This document shows positions 1 through 7,652 of a DNA stretch of 51,079 nucleotides, in pieces. Positions within the stretch are counted from its first letter, which is position 1; every line of letters begins with the position of its first letter. The stretch is from Chitinophagaceae bacterium T5-Br10_B2g13 (GTDB lineage Bacteria; Bacteroidota; Rhodothermia; Balneolales; Balneolaceae): positions 1 through 51,079 of the forward strand of contig LKNA01000014.1 in assembly GCA_001564065.1 (NCBI GenBank). Direction: 5' to 3'. Position numbers and translations under genes: made by a program. The notes under the pieces are model-generated. The model ran no database searches, was not told where the DNA came from, and was given only the letters and a program-made list of their open reading frames with translations.

Positions 1-606
1 ATGAATTTTTTATTTCCCTTGATTTTGTCTCTGTTAACAACCTCACTCACAGATTCTAAGGTTCCCTTTGAATGCAAACAAAACATGCTAAAGGAAGGCG
101 TAGAATTTGCTGTTGAAAATCCGAAAGAACTTGAAGGTACGTACAATTTGAGGATGATTCCCACCTGGGATTCTGATGCCGAAATAAGTACAGCAGAACT
201 AACTTTAAAGTGGGAAGAGAGATATGTTGAACTGGGAAAAAAACCTTTTTTTACTCCGTATGTAAAATATCCACTAATTGGTTTCATAGAGGGTGATGTT
301 CAAAAAACAACCATTTCTGGTTTAAGTGATAAATTATCAGCTTCTGATACGTTTAACCCCGCGTTTCGATTCATTACTGAAACCAATACTCTCAGATTTC
401 CCGGTGGAAAAGTAGACCCGGATTGTGAGGACTGCTTATTTATCAATGCAGACGGTATTGGGTTTGAACTCAAATTAAAACGTAAAGTTGGGACTGTATT
501 GGTCGGTGAGTGGATTGAAGATTTAGGCATTCTGAGTTTTAAAAACCCAGAAGGGGAGCGGATCAATCAGGCCAGTGGATATTTTTGTGCAGAATTAAAA
601 CAGTAA
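1..606 (+). CDS. Exported hypothetical protein
   Basis: I do not recognise a family. The frame opens with ATG at the first base of the window, so no ribosome site can be seen and a longer upstream start cannot be excluded. Residues 2-16 are hydrophobic and look like a short signal sequence, so the product is probably periplasmic or surface-exposed. The rest is polar and beta-prone. It has four cysteines (25, 142, 145, 196), including a DCEDC cluster, which could form two disulfides or bind a metal. It stops with TAA at 604-606, and the next gene starts about 125 bases later in the same direction. Confidence 0.7.
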   Translation: MNFLFPLILSLLTTSLTDSKVPFECKQNMLKEGVEFAVENPKELEGTYNLRMIPTWDSDAEISTAELTLKWEERYVELGKKPFFTPYVKYPLIGFIEGDVQKTTISGLSDKLSASDTFNPAFRFITETNTLRFPGGKVDPDCEDCLFINADGIGFELKLKRKVGTVLVGEWIEDLGILSFKNPEGERINQASGYFCAELKQ

Positions 607-731
607 CATATATAGATTCTAATCAGATCAGTTAATGCATATAAAACAATCAAAAGCTTTATAGCAGGAACAATTATCCTCATCCCGGATAAGTATTGAA
701 TCAAACAAAACAAGAACCTGATTCAATTCCT

Positions 732-1172
732 ATGAAACGTCTCTTTGTACTGACACTGCCCGTTCTGTTTATCTTTTCGCTGAGTAACGATACCAACGCA
801 CAAAACTCCGAGTTGGGTGTGATTATTGGTGAGCCGACCGGGGTGAGTGCTAAATTCTGGACCTCCGGCCGTTCAGCCATAGATCTGGGTGTGGCATGGT
901 CGCTGGGTGATTCGGGTAATATGCACCTGCATTCAGACTATCTGTGGCACTTCTGGATGGACTCCGGAGTGGCGTTTTATACAGGGCTCGGTGCCCGAAT
1001 TCTCTTTGATGATGACACTCAACTGGCGGCCCGCATTCCAATCGGTTTGCAGTTTAATTTAGCCAGAAGACTCAGCCTGTTCTTTGAACTTGCTCCGACA
1101 CTGCCCATCATACCGGAAACTCAATCCAATTTTGATATCAATGGGGGAGCGGGATTAAGAATCAGATTTTAA
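732..1172 (+). CDS. Small outer-membrane beta-barrel protein
   Basis: The product is 146 residues from the ATG at 732. An in-frame ATG at 696 would add 12 polar residues, but the 732 start puts a clean signal peptide (MKRLFVLTLPVLFIFSL, cleavage after about residue 23, before QNSELG) at the N-terminus. The mature chain is short alternating hydrophobic/polar strands ending in Phe after GGAGLRIRF, a typical BamA-recognised barrel C-terminus. A GEPTGVSAKFW motif near the mature N-terminus resembles the small eight-strand barrels of the BAPKO_0422/DUF3996 type; that family assignment is from memory and tentative. Function is unknown. It converges with nei across about 60 bases. Confidence 0.75.
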   Translation: MKRLFVLTLPVLFIFSLSNDTNAQNSELGVIIGEPTGVSAKFWTSGRSAIDLGVAWSLGDSGNMHLHSDYLWHFWMDSGVAFYTGLGARILFDDDTQLAARIPIGLQFNLARRLSLFFELAPTLPIIPETQSNFDINGGAGLRIRF

Positions 1173-1233
1173 GTTCTGTTTAATTCGTAAACCTCGGTTT
1201 ATGAAATTCCGGTAGTTTCAAAGTATTCTGTGG

Positions 1234-2058
1234 CTAATCGTACTGTTTTTGGCAAGAGTCACAAATGTATATCCTGCGGCCTGACATCCGTGTTTTTTGA
1301 ATGTTTTCACCGCAAATATGACACGGTTTTCCATCCCGTCCAAAAAGGAAGTGGCGATAATCGCGGCGCATCTTTCCTTCGGATTTTAATTTTATAGCCA
1401 GGTCATCGGGCGTGGTAAGCCCGCCTGTTTGATATGAACGTCCGGTAATGGTTAAAGCCGATTTTGAGAATTTATCAACGGCTTCATCAGAAAGATCCAT
1501 TGGACGCATTTTGGGATGAATGCGTGCATCATACAGTATTTCGGTTCGAAGATAGTTACCAACACCGCTCAGAAAGCCCTGATCGAGCAGGAGGGAGGCG
1601 AATGATTTTCTCCTGAATTGATCATCTAAGCTTCGTTCGGCAATGGTCTCCGGGTCAACACCTTTCAGAAGATCGGGCCCCAGTTTGCTCAGGTAGGGAT
1701 GTTCATGAAGAGAAACAGAATCCATCACGTCAATTTCGCTGGCGCTGTAGAGCAGAGCTGAGTTGCGATCCGTTCGGATTTCGAGCCGAAGCTCACGATT
1801 GGTTTTAGGGTATTCGCCCGCCGGCTTGATAAACCACTTTCCGTAAAGTTGATTGTGGGAATAAATGTGGAAGTCCTCTTCGAATGAAATGACCAGACCT
1901 TTTCCGTACGCCTCCACGTTTTGAACCTGCTTTCCCGTCAAATCCCTTTCAAACGGTTTCAGATGGTCGTGATAAAAGTAGAGATAGATGGGAGACTGTT
2001 CTCCGATTGCGTTTCGGATTTTGTCGGCTTCGCGATGAACTTCGGGTCCTTCGGGCAT
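1234..2058 (-). CDS. nei: Endonuclease VIII, DNA base-excision glycosylase/AP lyase
   Basis: This is a bifunctional glycosylase that removes oxidised pyrimidines and cleaves the abasic strand by beta,delta-elimination. The N-terminus MPEGPEVHREADKI carries the catalytic Pro2 and Glu3 (Pro1/Glu2 after Met removal); PEGPE is the Nei form, whereas Fpg has PELPE. YGKGL (Lys53) gives the conserved beta-clamp lysine, and SHNQLYGKW matches E. coli Nei closely. A central helix-two-turn-helix region (LLDQGFLSGVGNYLRTEIL) and a C-terminal zinc finger (CHIC...CDSC) complete the fold. At 274 residues the length is normal. It is a single gene on the minus strand with no operon partner. Confidence 0.95.
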   Translation of the reverse strand: MPEGPEVHREADKIRNAIGEQSPIYLYFYHDHLKPFERDLTGKQVQNVEAYGKGLVISFEEDFHIYSHNQLYGKWFIKPAGEYPKTNRELRLEIRTDRNSALLYSASEIDVMDSVSLHEHPYLSKLGPDLLKGVDPETIAERSLDDQFRRKSFASLLLDQGFLSGVGNYLRTEILYDARIHPKMRPMDLSDEAVDKFSKSALTITGRSYQTGGLTTPDDLAIKLKSEGKMRRDYRHFLFGRDGKPCHICGENIQKTRMSGRRIYICDSCQKQYD

Positions 2059-2232
2059 TTTATTGATTAAGTAAGGTTTTTTGGTAGAGGAATCTAAACG
2101 GAAATTGAGTTTGGATCATTCTCGAATAGCCACAGAAACACGGAAATCAATGTTTATTAAATGCATACGTGGTTTTTATCCGGAACTATTTAAACGACTA
2201 TCATCTAGTTCTATGTTTTCAACCACCCCTTG

Positions 2233-2253
2233 CCCCTCCTTGCGAAGGAGGGG
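2233..2253. repeat. Perfect 9-bp-stem hairpin, CCCCTCC family
   Basis: CCCCTCCTT, then GCG, then AAGGAGGGG, followed by a short T-rich stretch. This kind of palindrome is a common dispersed intergenic element in Bacteroidota. A relative, interrupted by a second hairpin, lies at 37801-37838. It could also stop transcription on the plus strand, but no plus-strand gene precedes it closely. Confidence 0.6.
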
Positions 2254-2393
2254 ATTTATTTGATTAAGCATGGTATTTCTATCTTTTACTCAGTTTAGAG
2301 GTGCATTTTTTACAGTGATCGGCTTAATATTCAAAAACCGGTGAATCACAGAAATACTATGTTTTTCGAAATTTAATCAAACCGGAACCTCTG

Positions 2394-2416
2394 CGGCAGG
2401 ATTTGATGTTCTGCCG
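2394..2416 (+). promoter_or_regulatory. Hairpin abutting the start codon of the CrtI-like gene
   Basis: CGGCAG (2394-2399) pairs with CTGCCG (2411-2416), leaving an 11-base loop. The stem ends two bases before the ATG at 2419 and spans where a ribosome site would lie. No Shine-Dalgarno sequence is evident outside it. It may limit initiation, but it could also be chance. Confidence 0.3.
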
Positions 2417-2418
2417 GT

Positions 2419-3918
2419 ATGAATCAAACAGACGAAATTTACGACTTTATTGTGATCGGCTCGGGGATGGGCGGATTAACGGCGGCATCTCTTTTGGCCA
2501 AGGACGGTCACTCGGTTCTGGTTTTGGAAGCCGCTCTTGCTATCGGTGGCTGCAGCTCATCTTATTATCGCAAAGGATATATCTTCGAATCAGGTGCAAC
2601 CACACTGATCGGTTTTGATGAACATCAGCCACTCAAAAAACTGGAAGAGACACTCGGTATTACCATTCCAAAGATGAAGCTGAATCCATCGATGAAGGTT
2701 CACCTGAATGGCCGGGAGATTACCCGCTATGAGGATCGGGAAGAGTGGATTGAAGAGGCTGTCCGTCATTTTGGAGAGGGTAAATCACAAGAGCTTTTCT
2801 GGAAGAAATCATTCCAGGTGGCTGATGTTGTCTGGAGAGTATCTGAAAAGAACGTTGCATTTCCGCCTCAATCTCCGAAAGATTGGCTCAGCCTTCTCAA
2901 AAACGATCCGCGGGACGTGTGGGTTCTTCCCTACGCCATTAAATCGGTGAAGGAGTTTGCGAGAGATTGTAACATTACCAACCCGGAGTTCTTTCAATTT
3001 CTGGATGAACAGCTTCTGATTTCCGCTCAGTCCAAATCGGATGATACACCGTTTTTGTTTGGTGCACCTGCCATCACCTATACAAACTGCTCCAACTACT
3101 CGGTTCCCGGCGGGCTGAAGAATATGGCGGAGACGATCAGGGATTTCATCACAGAAAAAGGTGGGAAAGTTCAAACCAAAGAGAAGGTATTGTCGCTTGA
3201 GAGAGAGAATGGAAGTTTTAAAGTGACGACCTCTAAAAACCGTTCGTATAAAGCCCGGCAGGTCATTTCCAATATTCCGATCTGGAATATGGAGGACATT
3301 ACCTCAGGTTATATGGCCGATTACTTCAAAAAAGAGTCTGAAAAATATAGCGAGGCGTGGGGCGCCTATACCATGGGAGTGGTTACGGATGATGTATATC
3401 CCTCCGATATGCCGCTTCACCATCAGGTTCACATCAGGAATCCGATTGAAGGAGTTCATTCCGATTCAATCTTTGTCTCATTTTCGCATCCCGATGATGA
3501 GGAGCGATCCAAAGATGGAGCTCGGGTTCTGAATATTTCCACTCACACGGAAACGGACTACTGGTTCTCCCTGAATGGAAATTATGATGCTGCGAAAGAG
3601 AGGGTACAGCAGGAGATTATTACCGTTCTCAGCGAACAGCTTCCCTATTTTAAAGAAGCTGAAATCAAGCTCGCATTTTCGGCAACACCGGTTAGCTGGG
3701 AAAACTGGGTCTACCGGAAAAAAGGGCGTGTGGGTGGCATTCCACAGAGTATGGACCGTTCACTGCTCGACTGGACACCCAACACACCGCCCTTTGATGG
3801 ACTCTATCTTTGCGGTGATACGGTGTTTCCGGGACAGGGAATTCCGGGCGTAACTTTAAGCGGATTTCACGTATATTACAGAGTTCAAGAACAACTCAAA
3901 AAACAGACGTTTCATTGA
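2419..3918 (+). CDS. FAD-dependent oxidoreductase of the phytoene desaturase/carotenoid isomerase (CrtI) superfamily
   Basis: A membrane-associated flavoprotein of 499 residues. The N-terminal dinucleotide-binding fold is clear (VIGSGMGGLTAASLLAKDG, then the Glu at the end of strand two in LVLEAALAIGGCSSSY), and the C-terminal FAD-closing motif is GLYLCGDTVFPGQGIPGVT. This pattern is shared by CrtI-type desaturases, CrtH/CrtISO isomerases and all-trans-retinol 13,14-reductase-like enzymes. No crtB or other carotenoid gene is adjacent, so the substrate cannot be named. The start is fixed by an upstream in-frame stop at 2404-2406. Its stop overlaps the TTG start of the first rhomboid gene (TTGA, 3915-3918), so the two are translationally coupled. 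Confidence 0.85.
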   Translation: MNQTDEIYDFIVIGSGMGGLTAASLLAKDGHSVLVLEAALAIGGCSSSYYRKGYIFESGATTLIGFDEHQPLKKLEETLGITIPKMKLNPSMKVHLNGREITRYEDREEWIEEAVRHFGEGKSQELFWKKSFQVADVVWRVSEKNVAFPPQSPKDWLSLLKNDPRDVWVLPYAIKSVKEFARDCNITNPEFFQFLDEQLLISAQSKSDDTPFLFGAPAITYTNCSNYSVPGGLKNMAETIRDFITEKGGKVQTKEKVLSLERENGSFKVTTSKNRSYKARQVISNIPIWNMEDITSGYMADYFKKESEKYSEAWGAYTMGVVTDDVYPSDMPLHHQVHIRNPIEGVHSDSIFVSFSHPDDEERSKDGARVLNISTHTETDYWFSLNGNYDAAKERVQQEIITVLSEQLPYFKEAEIKLAFSATPVSWENWVYRKKGRVGGIPQSMDRSLLDWTPNTPPFDGLYLCGDTVFPGQGIPGVTLSGFHVYYRVQEQLKKQTFH

Positions 3919-4541
3919 ATTACAATAGCGACAACTATTCACCCAATACGCAATTTTCGATTTTTCCACCAGCGGTAAAGCATCTTCTTATCATCAATCT
4001 ACTGGTCTTCGTGGCCCTGATGAATCCGATGCTACAGCAGTACCTGATGATGTTTGGAGCGTTATGGCCGGTTGATTCCGGAAACTTTGCTCCCTGGCAG
4101 TTGATCTCCTATATGTTTATCCATGCCAGTTTCGGACACATCTTTTTTAACCTGTTTGCTCTCTGGATTTTTGGGCAGGGTATTGAAAACTTCTGGGGAA
4201 CCAAACGGTTTGCAGTCTACTACTTTTTAACAGGAATCGGTGCCGCGCTCATTCATATGTGGATCGGCGGAACGGGTGCTCCCACGGTGGGAGCTTCAGG
4301 TGCGGTATATGGAATTCTTCTGGCTTTCGGTATGATGTTTCCCGATCGCTATATTATGTTATTGATACCTCCAATCCCCATCAAGGCAAAGTACTTTGTC
4401 GCTATTTTTGGTGTAATTGAATTGATGTCCGGTTTAATGCGGCCAGACAGCGGAATTGCCCACTTTGCCCACCTGGGTGGAATGGTAGTAGGGTATATTT
4501 TAATCCGTTACTGGGGTTTAAAAGGCGAACGGCGCGCTTAA
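3915..4541 (+). CDS. Rhomboid family intramembrane serine protease (compact six-TM form)
   Basis: It cleaves transmembrane substrates within the inner membrane. The 208 residues have about six membrane segments and little else. The catalytic dyad is visible: Ser128 in GASGAVYG and His186 in HFAHLGG. The oxyanion-side HxxxN is GHIFFN (His75, Asn79). The start is TTG at 3915, sharing four bases with the stop of the preceding oxidoreductase; no ATG fits before the first membrane segment. A second rhomboid gene follows after 13 bases, so the three genes appear to form one operon. The substrate is unknown. Confidence 0.92.
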   Translation: MNYNSDNYSPNTQFSIFPPAVKHLLIINLLVFVALMNPMLQQYLMMFGALWPVDSGNFAPWQLISYMFIHASFGHIFFNLFALWIFGQGIENFWGTKRFAVYYFLTGIGAALIHMWIGGTGAPTVGASGAVYGILLAFGMMFPDRYIMLLIPPIPIKAKYFVAIFGVIELMSGLMRPDSGIAHFAHLGGMVVGYILIRYWGLKGERRA

Positions 4542-4554
4542 TACAGATTTAAGA

Positions 4555-5454
4555 ATGAATATGTATCAGCAAGACTCATTTTGGAACTCATTTAAACGCG
4601 GCTTTTACCGAATGCCGGCCGTGATCCGTACGCTCATTGCCATCAATGTGATCGTTTTCATATTCCAGGCTTTTTTCGGTGGCATTCAGATCGGCGGACA
4701 AACACTTAACCGATTCATTGTGAACTGGTTTGGTTTTGATCCGCACTTGGGTACAGCCATTACACAACCGTGGCGATTTGTAACCTACATGTTTCTGCAT
4801 GGAAGTGGATTTCACCTTCTGTTTAATATGCTCTGGCTCTGGTGGATGGGGCGTGCTGTGGAAGAGGGACTCGGGCCACGCTCATTTGCTGTTATCTTTT
4901 TCGGTGCAGGTATAGGCGGGGCTGTTTTCCACATAGCTCTTTCATTTCTATACGGAACCAGTATGGTGATCGGTGCGTCCGGTGCGGTATTTGGCGTGAT
5001 GGTCGCTTTTGCCTATATGTACCCGACCATGCCGATAATGCTATTCCTGCTGCCGCCCATTCAGGCGCGCTATGTGGTAGCCGGGCTCATTGTATTTGAT
5101 GTGCTGTTTATCGGTGCCGGTGATAACGTTGCACGGCTGGTTCACCTTGGCGGTGCGGGAATCGGCTATCTGCTGGTAAAAGCACACTACAGCGGTGTTG
5201 ATCTGTCAAAATTTGTTCGCCCTATTGAAAGAATATGGAATCCGGAACTCTCCAAGTCGTTTTCATCATCCAAAAAGAAAGAGAAGCGAAAAAAGAAAAA
5301 TAAGAATATGTACTCCGTAAGTGATGTGGAGATTCTGGATGAGGAAGAGGTATCAGATCTTGACGAAATCCTTGAAAAAATCTCCAAACACGGTTACGAT
5401 GGCCTGACTTCGGAAGAGAAGAAGAGACTTTTTGATTTAAGTAAGAGGAACTAA
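4555..5454 (+). CDS. Rhomboid family intramembrane serine protease with C-terminal cytosolic tail
   Basis: The second rhomboid of the pair has 299 residues. The catalytic Ser142 lies in GASGAVFG and His197 in LVHLGGAGIGY; the HxxxN motif is HLLFN (His87, Asn91). After six membrane segments (to about residue 210) comes a highly basic lysine-rich linker near 255-268. A short acidic/helical module follows, with VEILDEEEVSDLDEILEK leading to HGYDGLTSEEKKRLFDLS. I recall this tail on many Bacteroidota rhomboids (DUF6576-like; name from memory). All active-site residues are present. It is 13 bases downstream of the first rhomboid, so the two are probably co-expressed but serve different targets. 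Confidence 0.92.
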   Translation: MNMYQQDSFWNSFKRGFYRMPAVIRTLIAINVIVFIFQAFFGGIQIGGQTLNRFIVNWFGFDPHLGTAITQPWRFVTYMFLHGSGFHLLFNMLWLWWMGRAVEEGLGPRSFAVIFFGAGIGGAVFHIALSFLYGTSMVIGASGAVFGVMVAFAYMYPTMPIMLFLLPPIQARYVVAGLIVFDVLFIGAGDNVARLVHLGGAGIGYLLVKAHYSGVDLSKFVRPIERIWNPELSKSFSSSKKKEKRKKKNKNMYSVSDVEILDEEEVSDLDEILEKISKHGYDGLTSEEKKRLFDLSKRN

Positions 5455-5457
5455 TTT

Positions 5458-5486
5458 CAGTTGACAGTTGACAGTTGACAGTTGCC
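5458..5486 (+). repeat. CAGTTGA short tandem repeat, left flank of four-helix-bundle gene
   Basis: CAGTTGA is present three times in succession and then CAGTTGCC. The motif recurs in inverted orientation after the gene (5983-6020), so the gene sits between two inverted repetitive flanks. Confidence 0.7.
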
Positions 5487-5576
5487 AATGTGCAATGTTC
5501 AAAAGTCAGTTGTATATATTCTGATTTTGGTGATATATGATATCTTGATTTAAAATTTTACCAAATCAACTTGATT

Positions 5577-5921
5577 ATGGGAGATTTCAAGGACCTGAAG
5601 GTGTATCAAAAATCATATCGTTTGGCAATGGAAATTTTTTTGTTGACCAAATCTTTTCCTGGTGAAGAGAAGTACGCTCTTATCAGTCAACTGCGAAGAT
5701 CATCCCGATCAGTTTCAAGGTCTATTGCAGAAGGGTATAGAAAAAGACAATATCCAAATCATTTTATAAGTAAAATGAGTGATGCTGATATGGAAAATTC
5801 TGAAACCCAGGTTTCCTTGGACTTTGCTTATAGTTGCGGGTACATTTCCGAAGAAGAAAACGATAAACTGCAGTCCATCTCCGAAGAAGTTGGAAAAATG
5901 CTTTATCACATGATGACTTAG
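5577..5921 (+). CDS. Four-helix bundle protein (23S rRNA intervening-sequence / Avd-like family)
   Basis: The ATG at 5577 gives 114 residues; a TTG six bases upstream is also open. The sequence is the familiar family pattern: FKDLKVYQKSYRLAMEIF at the start, an arginine-rich QLRRSSRSVSRSIAEGY segment on helix two, a DADMENSETQ helix, then a terminal helix ending MLYHMM. Known relatives are found inside 23S rRNA intervening sequences, as accessory proteins of diversity-generating retroelements, and free in intergenic regions. No rRNA or reverse transcriptase is present here, so this is the stand-alone type, whose function is not established. It is flanked by inverted repetitive sequence, unlike its operon neighbours. 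Confidence 0.88.
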   Translation: MGDFKDLKVYQKSYRLAMEIFLLTKSFPGEEKYALISQLRRSSRSVSRSIAEGYRKRQYPNHFISKMSDADMENSETQVSLDFAYSCGYISEEENDKLQSISEEVGKMLYHMMT

Positions 5922-5982
5922 CCTGAGAAGTATCAAGGCCGAGGAACGATTTGATTGGCATTCTTGGTACTGCTTTAGAATA

Positions 5983-6020
5983 CCAATTACCAACCGCCAA
6001 CTGTGTACTGCCAACTATTG
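5983..6020 (-). repeat. Inverted CAACTG-type repeat, right flank of four-helix-bundle gene
   Basis: On the minus strand this reads as AGTTGGCAG, ACAGTTGGCGGTTGG and AATTGG in series, a degenerate relative of the CAGTTGA repeats at 5458-5486 but in opposite orientation. Together the two flanks bracket the gene at a spacing of about 560 bases. Confidence 0.55.
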
Positions 6021-6077
6021 TGCTTGTTATTTGGAATTTTATATGAGTGTGTTATTCAAAAGTTTAAACAAAGTTAA

Positions 6078-7310
6078 ATGAACAATCCGATTAAACGAAG
6101 AAAATCAATCACTGTAAATGTAGGAGATGTTCCTGTTGGCGGGGGGCACCCTATTGTGGTGCAATCGATGACCAATACGGATACCGCGGATATTGATGAA
6201 ACGGTGGATCAGGTTGATCATCTGCATCAGGCCGGGTCGGAGATTGTGCGGATTACCGTAAATAATGATGCAGCAGCTAAGGCTGTGCCTCATATTAAAG
6301 AGAAGCTGCTGAATCGCGGTGTAATGGTCCCGATTGTGGGAGATTTTCACTATAACGGACACAAACTTTTGACGAAGTATCCGGATATGGCAGAGGCGCT
6401 GGCTAAGTTTCGGATTAACCCGGGAAATACCGGTACAAAAACACGTGATGAGAATTTCTGCACCATCGTGGAACAGGCGATTAAATATGACAAGCCTGTG
6501 AGGATCGGGGTAAACTGGGGGTCTTTGGATCAACAGCTGTTAGCTCAATACATGGATGAAAATAACAGCAGAGAAAATCCGAAATCTTCCAAGGAGGTAA
6601 TGCTCGACACAATGGTGGAGAGTGCCCGTCGATCAACGGCACTGGCTGAGGAGGTTGGTCTGCCATCAGACAAAATAATTGTGAGCTGCAAGATGAGCGG
6701 CGTGCAGGATCTGATCAACGTATACAGAAGAATTGCCAGAGACCTGAAGTATCCGCTGCACCTGGGACTCACCGAGGCCGGAATGGGCATGAAGGGAACC
6801 GTGGCGAGTTCTGTGGCGCTGGGCGTGTTACTGCAGGAGGGAATCGGAGATACTATCCGGGTTTCGCTAACCCCGATGCCCGGAGCAGACAGGGCCGAAG
6901 AGGTTCGGATCAGTCAACAGATTTTGCAGTCGCTGGGAATCAGAAGCTTTATTCCACAGGTAACGTCTTGTCCCGGTTGCGGACGAACCAAGAGCACCTA
7001 TTTTCAAGAGCTGGCCGATGAAATTCAGAATTACATCGTGGAGTCGATGCCCGTGTGGCGGGAAGTTTATCCAGGTGTGGAGGAGATGGATGTAGCCGTG
7101 ATGGGCTGTGTGGTGAACGGTCCCGGAGAGTCGCGTCATGCCAATATCGGAATTTCCCTTCCCGGTACCTTTGAAGAGCCTAAAGCTCCGGTTTATGTGG
7201 ATGGGGAGCATTTTACTACACTCAGAGGCGAGGGAATTGGTGCGGAGTTCCGTAAAATTCTGGACGACTATATTGTGAAAAATTACAGTAAAAACACTGA
7301 AAGCGTCTAA
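6078..7310 (+). CDS. ispG: 4-hydroxy-3-methylbut-2-en-1-yl diphosphate synthase (flavodoxin type)
   Basis: This is the penultimate enzyme of the MEP isoprenoid pathway. It reduces MEcPP to HMBPP with a [4Fe-4S] cluster. The TIM-barrel half has [22 protein letters not shown] and [10 protein letters not shown]. The cluster-binding C-terminal half shows CPGC (Cys298, Cys301) and [10 protein letters not shown] (Cys344, with the catalytic Glu351). The 410 residues fit the short two-domain bacterial form rather than the long three-domain form seen in many Bacteroidetes and plants. The gene stands alone; the upstream CrtI-like enzyme is another isoprenoid-related gene, but the two are separated by the four-helix-bundle insertion. 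Confidence 0.97.
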   Translation: MNNPIKRRKSITVNVGDVPVGGGHPIVVQSMTNTDTADIDETVDQVDHLHQAGSEIVRITVNNDAAAKAVPHIKEKLLNRGVMVPIVGDFHYNGHKLLTKYPDMAEALAKFRINPGNTGTKTRDENFCTIVEQAIKYDKPVRIGVNWGSLDQQLLAQYMDENNSRENPKSSKEVMLDTMVESARRSTALAEEVGLPSDKIIVSCKMSGVQDLINVYRRIARDLKYPLHLGLTEAGMGMKGTVASSVALGVLLQEGIGDTIRVSLTPMPGADRAEEVRISQQILQSLGIRSFIPQVTSCPGCGRTKSTYFQELADEIQNYIVESMPVWREVYPGVEEMDVAVMGCVVNGPGESRHANIGISLPGTFEEPKAPVYVDGEHFTTLRGEGIGAEFRKILDDYIVKNYSKNTESV

Positions 7311-7652
7311 AACAACTTTTGTTTTTACTGCATTACAACTCTGTTATTATTCAGTGTAAATGTCTTATGACTCTAATGTTGTGGAGTTCTTATTCTTTGG
7401 TTTCAACGAAATGAGATAATGAGCATCAGATAACATTTCATTGCCACGATGAGAGCAAGACTCTTTGGCGCACCAAGAGTGGATTTCACGAAAAGGCTTA
7501 CATATTCGGACATCAAATATTCTGCTGTTTCCCTCTCAATTTTGTTGAATTTGACAGTTAAATTACAGATTTTAATGTAAGCGCTTACACTTAAGGTTGC
7601 GGTATGTGGAAGCTGATCACGTTGCTTACAAACAATAACTGTAGAGGAACCT
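7311..7652. other. 342-base intergenic region upstream of the LacI regulator
   Basis: It contains the LacI-type palindrome at 7576-7589 and an AGAGG ribosome site just before the TTG start at 7653. The stretch near 7440-7490 (GCCACGATGAGAGCAAGAC, GGCGCACCAAGAG) resembles a decayed copy of the gccacaaag-type repeats common in Bacteroidota intergenic DNA. A minus-strand open frame here overlaps lacI and does not look coding. Confidence 0.5.
7576..7589. promoter_or_regulatory. LacI-family operator (cre-like), perfect palindrome
   Basis: TGTAAGCGCTTACA is a perfect 14-base inverted repeat with the central CpG typical of LacI/CcpA-type operators, and it fits the cre consensus TGWAANCGNTNWCA at every position. 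It lies 63 bases before the start of the adjacent LacI-family gene, which suggests autoregulation of the lacI-amylase operon. Related sites precede susC. Confidence 0.8.

Larger units (their letters stand above)
2059..2418. other. 360-base intergenic region between divergent nei and CrtI-like genes
   Basis: No credible gene is visible; the small frames here lack coding character. It holds the promoters of two divergent genes, a perfect CCCCTCC-type hairpin (annotated separately), and loose sequence such as GCCACAGAAACACGGAA, which resembles the degenerate cacaaagacacaaag-type intergenic repeats common in Bacteroidota genomes. I could not place a convincing -33/-7 promoter. Confidence 0.5.

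Noticed and set aside
5571-5921. Avd accessory gene of a diversity-generating retroelement
   Set aside because: No reverse transcriptase, template repeat or variable repeat is present in the window.
5458-6020. Part of a 23S rRNA gene with an intervening sequence
   Set aside because: The protein family suggests it, but no rRNA sequence is found on either side; rhomboid and ispG genes flank it.
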